Assembly (NCBI GenBank): GCA_021234155.1
Contig: JAJEKV010000003.1
Coordinates: 21,622,386 to 21,686,385, forward strand
Reading direction: 5' to 3'
DNA: 64,000 nucleotides
Source of the DNA: Isoetes taiwanensis
Lineage: Eukaryota > Streptophyta > Lycopodiopsida > Isoetales > Isoetaceae
Position numbers and translations under genes: made by a program. How positions within the stretch are numbered: position 1 is the stretch's first letter; every line of letters starts with the position of its first letter. The notes beneath the pieces were generated by a model. It was not told the origin of the DNA. It made no database searches and was given only the letters and a program-made list of their open reading frames with translations. Positions 32,363-42,719 of this stretch are shown here, piece by piece.

Positions 32363-32422
32363 TCGACAGGTCTGTTTTTATTGTATTAAAAGCTTATTTT
32401 AACCCGTTATGTTATTTTATAG

Positions 32423-34851
32423 ATGGTGGAGGAGTCGATTAACGTCGAAATCAGCCTAAATACGTCGATTAACGAGAACTGGAATGGGGGAATAGAAGAA
32501 AACTCGGCCTGGAAATTGCCCGACTGCTTCAAAGATATCGCTGGGATTGAATCTGACCAAGAGGTTCAATCCCCGAACAAGAAGAAATTAAGGGCAGAAG
32601 CAAGAGCTAAAGGAGCTTCGCCACAGAAGGTTAACCCTGCTGCCATGCCCGAGGGTTCAGTCGATGGTCAATGGGAAGGAAATGCAGATGTGGAACAAAA
32701 TGCCCAAAATGCAGATGAGGATGAGGGCCCGAAAAGTAATATTGAATGCTTCAACGTGAATCCAAGTGAGGAACTGGCATCAACTCAGGATTTTTTGAAG
32801 GATTACAGGTATGATCAGCTCAGTCAAAAATGGCGTTGCCAAGTCGGTGACTGCAGCAAAACCTACAGCAGGATGGTGGAACTGGAGAATCACAGGTTCC
32901 TGGTGCATGAGTTATGGGAAAATTTCAGGGTTCCAGATGCGCCAAGGGGTCGAATTCCCAAGAATAAGGCTGAGGTGAGGGTTAGAGATTATGGGAAGAT
33001 TAGGATCCAGAGATCTCTTGATCCTGACTTCAAATTCAGCCACAATCTGACTAGAAAACTTCAGAGGGCAAGGGCAGCAGCAGAGCGTATGGCAGATGGC
33101 CAAATCGCCCTCGGCCTTCTTGATGACACGGCCCGAAACGAGTTTATAAACCTGCAGGTGCGGAGAAAGGAGGCCACAGAACGTGAATTGCAGGAAGAGC
33201 GGCTAACGGAGATCAAGGCAAGGATTAGGAGCCAGCATGGCAATTTGGAAGATAAGGTTTTGTTTGGTGATTTGAGCTCTGAACAGCGCCAATTGGACGA
33301 TGATGATGTGAATGCGGGAGGTAGAGGCTGCGAAGACACGTGAATTTAGTTCCCCTCCTCCCAAAACCCCAAATTCGAACACCCCAAGAAAGCGGACCTT
33401 TGTGCAGGCCCGGAGGGATGCAGATCAGATGGCTCCAAACCATATTGTGCATGAAGAATCAGAGGATGAGCCTGCAACTGCAGATGAATTGGCTCCCCCG
33501 CCCCCGAGCAAGATAAAAATGTATTATTTGTATGTGCTGGACCCTTACTTCATTGAAGCTCTAATATCATATGACAAAGGGATTAGAAGGGAGCTTTGGC
33601 AGTTTAAATTTTCTCTAAATTATCTAATTGTGGTCCAAAGTCCTCTGTTGAAGGTGGGCAGCAAATCATCCGATGTTGAATTCCACATCTCTGAGGCAGA
33701 GGCCCTCAAATTCTCCACTATTCCAGGTGCCCTCGGTTGTGAGGATTCTGAGATCGATGCCGACTGCTTAGCTTATTTACTGTAAGTGTGTTGTCCTTGT
33801 TTTTATTTCTTGCATGGTAAACTAAATTCAGTGGCTCAGGGTTCTTGCACACTCAATTCCGGCCCAAAAACGTTGTCACCATGTCCTCCTGCACCCTGCT
33901 GCTTTTGGTCTGTTCCTAAATGGTTCAAAACCAGGGCTGTGTGCTGCCTACGACTAGTTTGTGAAGCTAATTCCAGGGTCCCCGTTTGGTAAGGCAAATT
34001 GGAAAATCCAGTATGCACAGTTCTACTACATCCCGATTAACGCAAGGTAATTTGGGATTGGGACTCCGAATTCTTTATTGCATTGCTAGTTATAGTTTGA
34101 ACTTATTGCAGCTAGTGTTTTGCAGTGGCCATTGGAGCCTGTTCATTTTGGTAGCTGATCCTTTGGCATGCCAGAAGCTGAAGAAGCCCTCTTGCATACT
34201 GCATTTCGATTCCTATGAACCCCTCCATGCTTCAGTCCGAGGGTTCATCACCTTGTGAGTGTGCCTTTTGCCAATTTCAATCTATTCAATCTATGTTTTC
34301 AATGTTGTATTCTAATGACTTGACTTGCAGGTTCTTAAGTGATGTATTCATGAGGTGGAAGCATGAGGCATCAGCATTGCATAACGCACCTTGTATTTCG
34401 ATGGAAGCTCCACAACAGCACAACAACCAGGACTGTGGCATCTATGTTATTGGTTATGTTCAGAAATTCATCAGAGAGATGTACAGCAAGGAGAATGATG
34501 TGAGTGATAATAGTCTTGTTTTTGTTTAGTGAGATTATTATGGATTTCCCACTTACAATCTACTGACTCCAGATGGTGATTAACCGGGACTGGTTTGCCA
34601 AAGATGACTTGGACAATTTGAGGGCTGGCTTTAAGTTGATGCTGCAGAAGTTAAGTGACTGTGTCACTGCTGGAAAATCAACTTTCTACTTGCCCGAAAC
34701 TAGCAACTACTTTTCTCGGGTGGTGACCCTGTTGATGCTGAATGGTCTCTTATTTGAACTCCCTCACGTGATTGAAGAAAATGGTTCCTTGTTCAGAACA
34801 TGTAAATTGTCCCCTCTGTTTGAAATTGTGAATCCAAATCACACTTGTTAG
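32423..34851 (+). CDS. MULE-borne Ulp1-like (C48) cysteine protease with C2H2 finger
   Basis: Begins MVEESINVEISLNTSIN just inside the left repeat. At about codon 140 there is a C2H2 finger, WRCQVGDCSKTYSRMVELENH with a second His in FLVHEL, followed by a charged helical region. Frame changes near 33310-33345 (one indel), then runs to a donor at 33781. Later exons 34126-34254, 34331-34499 and 34573-34851 have GT-AG junctions. They give the Ulp1 catalytic set: His in GHWSLFILV, Asp in LHFDSYE, Gln and Cys in QQHNNQDCGIYVIGY. Ulp1 enzymes process or remove SUMO. An exon ending at 34046 (YAQFYYIPINA) precedes the His exon; its start is unclear. Role in the element is unknown. Triad intact, but the frame break makes present function uncertain. 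Confidence 0.8.
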
Positions 34852-34984
34852 TGGTTAATTGAAGTGGTAATTTGCTTCCCTTTTCACTTCTCTCCTTGCT
34901 TACTCTTCAGTTTTCAATTTGGATCCACTGTTAGTCATTGCAAAACACTGAAACCATTCAATCATTTCACAACCATTGAAACAG

Positions 34985-35194
34985 GATCCCCAAATTTGAA
35001 CACCTCCGGGATCCCCAAATTTGAACACCTCCGGGATCCCCAGTTCGCGGAGGGGAGAAATTTAAAATAAAACCTTCGACTCTTAGAGAAACAAAAATAA
35101 AAAAAGATTCCGTCCGCTAGATGGTGATCCCGGAGGACGGCATCGCCAAATGGTGATCCCGGAGGACGGGATCACCATGCAACCTCCGGGAGAA

Positions 35195-35233
<39 letters not shown>

Positions 35234-35830
35234 AATCCTTAAAGAACAAAAATAAAAAAGAAATCCGTCCGCCAGATGGTGATCCTGGAGGACGGCATCG
35301 CCAGATGGTGATCCCGGAGGACGGAATCGCCTGCATGGTGATCCCGGAGGACGGGATCACCTCCATGCGCCTCCATGGGATGGGATCACCATGGAGGTGA
35401 TCCCGTCCTCCGGGATCACCATGCAGCCTCCGGGAGAAATTTAAAAAAAAAAGGGGACCCTTAGAGAACAAAAATAAAAAAAGATTACGTCCGCCTGATG
35501 GTGATCCCGGAGGACGGCATTGCCCGCTTGGTGATCCCGAAGGCGGGGATCACTAAGCCCGCGATGTCGTCCTCCGGGATCCCCAGCTCGCAGACGGGAC
35601 AAATTTAAAAACCCGACCTTAGATCCTTAAAGAAAAAAAATAAAAAAAATATTACGTCTGCCTGATGGTGATCCCGGAGGACGGCATCGTCCGCATGGTG
35701 ATCCCGGAGGCGGGGATCGCCATGCCCGCGATGCCCTCCTCCAGGATCCCCAGCTCGCGGACGGGACAAATTTAAAAACCCGACCTTAGACCCTTAGAGA
35801 AATTTATCGTCAACGGGATATGCTCCTCCG
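34985..35830. repeat. Array of GTGATCCCGGAGG motifs in diverged units
   Basis: About five units of 150-190 bp, each with an A-rich segment (AGAGAAACAAAAATAAAAAA type), one or more GATGGTGATCCCGGAGGACGG words and a GGGATCCCCAGCTCGCGG-like end. Many motifs occur in both orientations, giving palindromes such as GTGATCCCGGAGGACGGGAT. Poly(A) of about 36 occurs at 35196-35230. The same core words occur in both terminal repeats and at 39010-39290. The array lies between the two convergent genes. Confidence 0.9.
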
Positions 35831-35951
35831 GAATCACCGGATAGACACTTCACCATTACATTACATTTAAACATTACACTTAGTGATATGCATTGAAAGA
35901 TTGAGAAATACAAGTTCTGAAACTCATGTTTCAGCCCCCAAAATTTGGGAA

Positions 35952-38943
35952 TCAGGGCGACTTGTATAAAGCCTCCATCTCAACTTCCTTCCAACTCTTC
36001 CTTGCTTTCTTCACCTTACGTTTTCCAAGTTCTATCACAGGCTTGAGCCGTGACAAGCTAGTACCACAGTTCACCTCCAAGGTAAGCTCAGGTAGACTTG
36101 ATATATTAGTGCTCGTGCCGGCTATGTCATCCATCTTCTCAAGTCTAAAGTCGAGCTGCCTCGTGAGAGAATCAGTTGCAACTAAAATGTTAGGATCTTT
36201 TCCAGCCCTAGACATCACTCTAGCAATTACTGCCTCCAAGGAGGCCTGAGTCTTCTTCAAGTCCACTTGACTGCTTGTTTGCAAGGGAGACTCTTCTCCT
36301 AGGCATACTACCTCAAGCACCTCGGATCCATGGTCGCCACAACTCTCTTGCACGGCTTCGTATGGCTTCAGGTGGTCCATGCCCACACCTATTGTCCCAT
36401 ATTGGGAACCCAACACCTGTAAGAGATCTTGATCCCTGTAATTGCCAAGCATTTGCATAACTTTTACCTGATGCTTACATAGATTACCCTTAGCTCCCCA
36501 AAGGCAATCACAACATGCCCAATTCTTGTGTGCTCCAGCAACAAAATATGGGCCCTGTCCAAGAGTGCGCTCGCTTTGCACTTCAGCCTCGCCCTCCTCA
36601 AAGTTGGTAAATGTGACTTGTTCGTCGGCAATATTCCGAGCGCCTCTAATTGCACACTCTAGTATTTGTTCCTGTGAGGTGTTTACTACAAATCCATGTT
36701 CCTTCATAGACCTAGAAAATAGCTATATAACAATCATTTGAAGGTAAATTAGACTAGGTAGTGGTATATAAATGTTACCTCATGTAAGCCATGTCTGTCT
36801 CCACATTGTTTGTGAGAATGTAGAGCAACCAGTCAATTCTCCTGCCTCGAAGTGCACGTTTACATATGCCTAGGCGCAACTTAAGGGCAGCATGCCATGC
36901 CTCTATGGCAGCATTGGTCTTTTGATTGGAGTGCATGTACATTCTTGTAGCCAATACCCATTCACAGATGTTCTTAGTCCACTCCTTACTCATGTAGGCT
37001 GACAATTTAGGGTATTGAGGATACTTCCTCACCAACTCTTCCAACCTCTTGATGGCCTCTTTCCTAACAGCTTCCCTGTACTCCTCACCATACTCATTGT
37101 CCCCTACAGGACCCTCTGTCTTGTACATTATATTCCCTAGCTCCTTGAACATTTCATTTCTATGCACCTTACTCCTTACATTTTTACGTAACCACTTAAT
37201 CCAGGCTCTTCTCACATGCCAAATGCATATTTGCACATGCACGTTTGAGAAAACCTACAAGTGCAGAATGTCAGTCCATAGTGTTAGAAAGTATGCAAGA
37301 AAGGTATAAGAAAGGGGAAGGGTGATAAATTGCCTGGGAACTTACATTTTTTACGGCCTTGATTTCAGCATCAGCATCGTCAGTAATGATGCAAAAAGGG
37401 TGCCAATCTGGATCATCCAGGCATAGTGAATCCTTTAGTGCTTTCAACCACTTAGTTATAGCCCTAGTTTTTTGAGAATTGGTTATGACATATGCCAATG
37501 GCAAGCCATTGCAATGGTCATCGAAAGCAATGAGTGTAAAAAGATAGTACCTACATAACAGAAACCAATAGCTCTCATTGGATCTAGAATTGAAATGCTA
37601 TAGCCATTTTAAATGGACTATGGAAAAGATCTAGAATGGAAATGAACCCAAAGTAGTGTACCTCTTATCATTAGTTTTGAAGGTTGCATCCATGCAAATG
37701 GCCCTATTCCTTCCAAACTTCACCATTGCCTCTCTCTGGATTGGAGTCATCACTCCCAATTGGAACGTGTCACCATGTTCATAGAAGAACACGGACTCTA
37801 GATGTTGTTGCACCCACATGTTGATGCTAGTGGGAAGGTCTTCATGTAGCTTCCAAGTGTTTCTAACAACACTCTTCTCAATGTTGTAAACATCCCGGAT
37901 CTTCAGCACGTCATCCCTACACATACTATCCTTGCCATGCACATCGAGTTTAAATCTCCACCTCTTCTGGTGCATGTTCATAGCACTTCGTGGGGTGTGC
38001 CAATGCACGAGCTTTTCTCTAACCCATTCCCTCAATTCCTGAGAGATCCACGGTGCTAGCTTGAATCTGATACCTTTCTCTACGTCAACAAATTTACCAT
38101 GGGAAGACTCACCTTGGAGATTTCTATGCTCAAACCCATAATAAGTAACTTGCGAGCAATCTGGGAGAAGGTAGAGTTGCCTAATGGTAAAATGGCATTG
38201 GCAGCCCCTACGCACACTCTCTCCCCTCTCAACTCTTTTCCTGCGTGTGCCAGGTTGACGTGATCCATCAGCAACCACGTGAGTGTTCAAAGTCTTGTCC
38301 TGGGGACCATATGTGCACCAATACCTGTTTTGAGTGTTCAAAATTAGTGCATGAAAGTAGTGCATGTACATGTTTTCTACTACAGAAACAACACAAGTAA
38401 ACTAGAGGATAGGGTTTTAGAAATACATACCTCTTCATAGTCAAATAAGAATCCCTGGTTGGCCTCCTTAGCACCCTCTTGGGATTGGAACTCCTTAAGT
38501 AGAAACTGCACGGTGCCACACAATTTCTTTGCTCTCCAAGAATGAAGTCTTCAATCCGGTTTGTTGGGAAGTAGCAGGTCCAGACAAGCATTTCTCCACC
38601 TCCATGTACAGAAGGAACTTGGTGCTCTTCGAGAAACCAGTGTAGGTTGCTGTGGTCGAAAATGCCATTAGGGGGTGACTCCACATGTATTTCAGCACGC
38701 AGCTGGGAATGGCGAGAAAGGGAGCTCAGATATACGTTTCTTACCTCCTAAAAATAATCTTAAGCAGATGAATACCTGTGCTCTCTTCTCCTCCAGCCCC
38801 CAAACGTCCATAGCTGCCAGGCCGCTTCGAACATCCGTCTGTGCATGCAGCAGCGCAGAGAAATTCTGGAAGACAAAAGTGGGATCTCGGAGGGTGGTTT
38901 CCAACATCCCAGGTGTCCAGATCTCAATGGTTGGTCCGTGCAT
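35952..38943 (-). CDS. MULE transposase (MURA-type), six exons, intact
   Basis: My model: 38943-38776, 38702-38431, 38324-37662, 37550-37346, 37254-36779, 36711-35952. All introns are GT-AG (67-111 bp), phases agree and no stop occurs over about 847 codons. DDE residues: Asp in ICMDATFKTND (end of exon 3), Asp in CIITDDADAEI (exon 4), Glu in TNAAIEAWHAALK (exon 5). The MULE C-x2-H motif is CIWH at the start of exon 5. The C-terminal part carries a SWIM zinc motif, CCDC...LCKH. A fused N-terminal segment precedes the YWCTYG DNA-binding-like region. The enzyme cuts and joins the element ends. The start Met is chosen because exon 1 joins exon 2 in phase and opens the reading frame. Length suits a MULE transposase. 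Possibly still active. Confidence 0.9.
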
Positions 38944-39009
38944 GGGCTGACATGTACAAAATTGGCCGCTCGATCAGTCCACAGCCGCTGGCCACCGTCG
39001 ATTTTCAGG

Positions 39010-39291
39010 CATAAAGTCGTGGGGATCCCAGAGGGGGGGATCGCCCCTGCTCTCGGCCACGCAGTGGTGATCCCAGAGGACGTTTTCACCGAAATGTCCT
39101 CGCGGGGATCCCGGAGGGTAGCATATTCCCCGGCCCCCCATATCGGCCATGGTGGTGATCCCGGAGGCCGGGATAACCTGGCGTATATCGGGCGGCCGAT
39201 ATCGGCCGAGCGATGGTGATCCCGGAGGAAGGGATCACACCCGTCGGATTCGGGGATCCCGGAGGAGGGATCCACCATGGCTGATACAGGC
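39010..39291. repeat. Right subterminal GATCCCGGAGG motif cluster
   Basis: At least six copies of GTGATCCCGGAGG or GGGATCCCGGAGG and inverted forms in 280 bp, next to the right terminal repeat and upstream of the transposase start. It also contains GGCGGCCGATATCGGCCG, a palindrome. Confidence 0.85.
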
Positions 39292-39573
39292 GCATCGGGC
39301 ATGGCATGGGGATTCCGGAGGCCAGGATCACGTGTTGGTGATTCCGGATGGCGGGATCACTGCGTACGTTTTATGGTGATACCGGAGGCGGGAACACCAC
39401 GGACGGCCCGGATGTGGCGCGGAAGCGGACGGCCGAGATTGGTGCAGGGCCCCTCACGTGCGCTAGTACGGTGAAATGGAAGGGCCTGTAACGGGTTCCG
39501 TCGAGCCCTGGTGGCGATACCAGAGGCCGGTATTTTTACCTCCGGGATCCCCGAAACCAGGGTAAGACTATCC
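39292..39573 (-). repeat. Right terminal inverted repeat of the MULE
   Basis: Reverse complement of the left repeat, ending CAGGGTAAGACTATCC. Differences include a few base changes such as GGGATTCCGGAGGCC against GGATCCTGGAGGCC forms. Confidence 0.92.
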
Positions 39574-39780
39574 TCAGGGTGCCCTTCTTTCACCCATTCC
39601 CCTTCAATGGCCCACTTTTTGCCCATTAATATACCACTTTTCGCCCCTTGATAGTTCACTTTTGCCCTTTAATAGCCCACCTTTGCCCTTCAATAGCCCA
39701 CCTTAAAAACTATTAAAAATTGAACTAAATGCATGGTCTATTGATGGCCACCTATGGTCCAATAAAGGTCAATTGTGAGT

Positions 39781-40165
39781 ATTTAGTGGTCCATTGAAGG
39801 GCATTTGGGAGTCTATTGGTGTCAAAATTAACATATAACTTAAAATCTTTATAGCAACCTTCCAATTTAATGAAACAATTCGTGCTTAGTATCAATTGAA
39901 GGCTAAACTTTGAAATTTCATAATGTTGTTTCAAAATAAGAGATTCAAAAAAAAAAAAGTCATAATAAAAAAAAACTTTATTATGACTTTTTTTTTTTGA
40001 ATCTCTTATTTTGAAACAACATTATGAAATTTCAAAGTTTAGCCTTCAATGGATATTAAGCACGAGTCGTCTTTAAATTGGAAGGTTGTATGATAATTTT
40101 GACACCAATAGACCCCCAAATGCCCTTCAATGGACCACCAAAAGCCCTTCAATGGACCACTAAAT
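39781..40165. repeat. Foldback element with arms of about 190 bp
   Basis: Left arm 39781-39968 and right arm about 39972-40165 are inverted copies around a short A/T centre. The inner 130 bp (…GTTTCAAAATAAGAGATTCA with its complement) is nearly perfect. The outer part carries AGTGGTCCATTGAAGGGCAT; the right arm has a 27-bp internal duplication of this word. Short related CCCTTCAATGGCCCAC-type repeats precede it at 39595-39705, just outside the MULE. It could be a foldback or MITE-type transposon, or a source of long double-stranded RNA. Confidence 0.9.
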
Positions 40166-40540
40166 TATGGGCATCCTTCCCTAATCTTTTCTAGGAACAC
40201 AAGGCCAATATTAGAGCGCCAGGCTCTTGTTCCAAGCGTCACTTTTATTTAGGTATCACTGTCATGTCTTTATCTTTATGAGTTGTTGATTCATGATGTT
40301 GTATAAATAGAGTTGTATAGGAATTGTTGCATGCACCTTGAGTGTGTCACGAAGTTAATGAGCGCAATGGTTGGTAAAGCTTTGGAGATGAGACATACTA
40401 ACTTATAGTATATGCCTGTTGCATCTGAAGAAGGTATTTTTTGGGTTGCCCCTAGGGGGCAAACCCTCGTTTATGTGGGTTTATGACATATCCAAGTATA
40501 TGCCAGCATATGCTTAGAATATGCTGGTGACTGCTCCAAA

Positions 40541-40879
40541 TTGGCTGTTGCCAGTAAACTGGCGGTCAGCCATGTTGCCGCCCGAATCCCCTTCAGGACT
40601 CCGGCTTCGGCTATGGCTATGCCTCTCGCCGTGTTGCTCTTCTTTTTGCTTGCAGTGGCGAGTAGTAAAAGTCATGTGTGTTCGTCAATTAGTTCTCCTT
40701 CTTCAACTAAGAAGAGGACCAGTGCTCCATCAATGCAGGTACCTCGTTGCCAAATAGAAGGTTGCCAGACTGATCTTTCTACTGCCAAGGATTATCATCG
40801 CCGTCATAAGGTTTGCGCCATCCATTCCAAGGCTCCCAAGGTCATGGCTGCTAGTTTAGAGCTTTTGGATGTCCGGTGA
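40541..40879 (+). pseudogene. SBP-box (SPL transcription factor) gene fragment
   Basis: The reading VPRCQIEGCQTDLSTAKDY continues HRRHKVCAIHSKAPKV, the first half of an SBP DNA-binding domain: the first zinc site (C-x4-C ... C-x2-H) is complete. The sequence then departs from the family (MAASLELLDVR, stop), so the second zinc site and the nuclear localisation basic stretch are missing. A CAG precedes GTACCTCG at 40739, where an SBP exon often starts; the upstream 66 codons read as a signal-like Ala/Leu stretch and are probably not coding. I read this as a captured or decayed SPL exon. Confidence 0.75.
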
Positions 40880-41322
40880 TCCCCTCTGGTAGCAGCTTTA
40901 TGCCAAGCCGTAGGTCGTTCTATCCGGCCCTGCCATAGTTTTTTTAAGCCTGGGGTTCTGGTGTTCTGGGAGCTGAGATTGTGCTTTGGTTCTTGCAACA
41001 AACAAGTTTCTTGCCTGCGATTTGCTCTGCGAACAACTAAAACAGCAACAACACGTTCCTTCAAGCGTTTGAGTTCTCGCAATGACAAGTTCCTTCAAGC
41101 AGAGGACAATGATAATCTAGGTTGTATCTAGTTCCTTTCTCTATTATCCTCTTTCCATTTTAATCGAAATATGTTGCATTCTCTGAAGATTATGGCAAAT
41201 CAAATAGAAGCATCGCACCTAGATCATGAGTAAATTGTGTTAGTTTTATCTTGTGCGCAACTAATAAGGATGGAGAATTTCCACTTGATTTGGTCGATAA
41301 ACTATCTCTTAGATCTGCCATT

Positions 41323-42699
41323 CTATAAAGCAAGGTCTCTGTCCGTGCTTGAACAGAACCCTTTTCCAAATCCAAGGTACCCATCTAGCAGATGCAAATG
41401 AGCTTCCAAGTTATGGTGACAGACAGGGTTCAATGTGGGCTGTAGATATTCCGACATATCAGAGCTCAGCACAAACTCTGTGCCAACATGAGAATATATC
41501 CATGGCAGGTTATCCACAAAATTTCGAAGCATCTTGAAGTTTTCGTTGAATAATAACCCTGGCAGTTTGGGTACTATATCTTTCTCATTAACTATTCTTA
41601 ATGTCTTGACCTGTAGATCTTCACATTTCTTCTTAAAGGCTTTGTTCCCAACTCTTGGAGCAGAGAAGGAGATAACAGACAGAGGTATTTTCTTCTGCTC
41701 ATCTCTTTTATTGCAAGGGCGAAAGAGGGGCTCTAGATGGTCTCCATCTTCATGATGTTTGCAGGGACTGCCTGAGACATTTTTACACTTGCTTGTCAAT
41801 TCGAATTTAGCTATGTCATAAGCACTTAACAGAGCTAGAGCACCTCCAAGACTGTGCCCTGTTACTGTTATGCTAATCTCTTCACCCTTATACATGTTGA
41901 TCAGTCTTTGCAGCTCCAATAGCAATTGCTCTCTAGCACTCTGCTTGTTATAGCTGGACTGACTATTCTTGGTTGTGTAAAGGTGTAAAAATCCACTCTC
42001 TACTTTCATACGAGGATACTTCAGCCCTAAAGGGCATAAAAATCTTTGATAGTTTCTAGCCACTCTAACTCTGTAACGATGCCCCACCAAGCAACCACAA
42101 TATCTCTCCTGCCAAGCCTTTTAATCTCTTCTTTAGAGTTACATACTGCTACATATCCCATCTAGTTAGAGTACTTGCACCATGGATCACTGCTTTCTTT
42201 TGGCATAGCAAAATACCCATTTAGGTCTGACTTCGAAGTTGCATACAGATATTTTGTAACTTCATAACCTGTATTTGGCAAGCCAACCTGCTCAAAAAGC
42301 CTGCTCTTGTTGTACTTACGACTTCCGCGGGGTTTTGAATGGGCATCATAGTCAAAAGCATCATAGCAGACTTGAGCAAATTCTCCATATCTTATCAACT
42401 CAGATCTAAGTGGGGATCCAAGGGATGAAGAAGCCCTTCCCAGTCATTAGATCCTTGAATCACTCTCCATTTCTTATGCAAACCTACTTCAATATCCTCA
42501 TGCTGTTGTAAATTTTGTATGTTGCTAAATTCTTGCAAAGGTCGATGTGAGCTTCTAATCTGGGAGCTTGAGCATGTGTTTTATTAGGAAATGAAAATAC
42601 TGCAAAGTACTGGGGTGTTTGAAGATTGGTGTAAGACACGAAGGAAGAAGAAGATGAATATGGCAGTTCAGGTAGCCTCAAAGACTTGGATGAAAGCAT
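41323..42699 (-). pseudogene. Class 3 lipase (DAD1-like phospholipase A1) pseudogene
   Basis: Intronless minus-strand gene. An N-terminal Ser-rich segment (LPELPYSSSSSFVSYTNL) suggests a plastid transit peptide. Then come [54 protein letters not shown], the nucleophile elbow TGHSLGGALALLSAYD, FSAPRVGNKAF, VNEKDIVPKLPG (catalytic Asp) and YSHVGTE (catalytic-His region). DAD1-like enzymes release fatty acids from plastid lipids. Lesions seen: frame change in the N-terminal part near 42500, another near 42410, a TAG in place of the usual Trp at 42162-42164 (SN*MGYVAV), and a frameshift near 42080. The second half (42090-41323) is a clean 255-codon frame. Confidence 0.9.
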
Positions 42700-42719
42700 T
42701 TTGAATATCTAGCACAATA

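Larger units (their letters stand above)
32084..39573. mobile_element. Mutator-like element (MULE, Kaonashi-like), 7.5 kb
   Basis: Terminal inverted repeats of about 280 bp (32084-32362 and about 39292-39573). Both start GGATA.TCTTACCCTG.TTTCGGGG read inwards and stay alignable to the end with modest divergence. Inside are a spliced transposase gene on minus (38943-35952) and a Ulp1-type protease gene on plus (32423-34851), convergent on a repeat array. MULEs that carry Ulp1-like genes are known in plants as Kaonashi-type. MULEs normally leave a 9-bp target duplication; I could not see one (flanks TTAGGCTCA and TCAGGGTGC do not match), so the exact ends may be off by a few bases. Confidence 0.9.

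Noticed and set aside
32061..32363. Minus-strand ORFs over the left MULE terminal repeat
   Set aside because: The repeat is GC-rich, so open frames arise on both strands; equivalent frames in the right repeat are not conserved as protein.
35172..35471. 99-codon minus ORF with poly-Phe and GDPGG repeats
   Set aside because: Product of poly(A) and the GATCCCGGAGG array, not a gene.
32075..39582. 9-bp target site duplication of the MULE
   Set aside because: Flanking 9-mers TTAGGCTCA and TCAGGGTGC do not match at the boundaries I chose.
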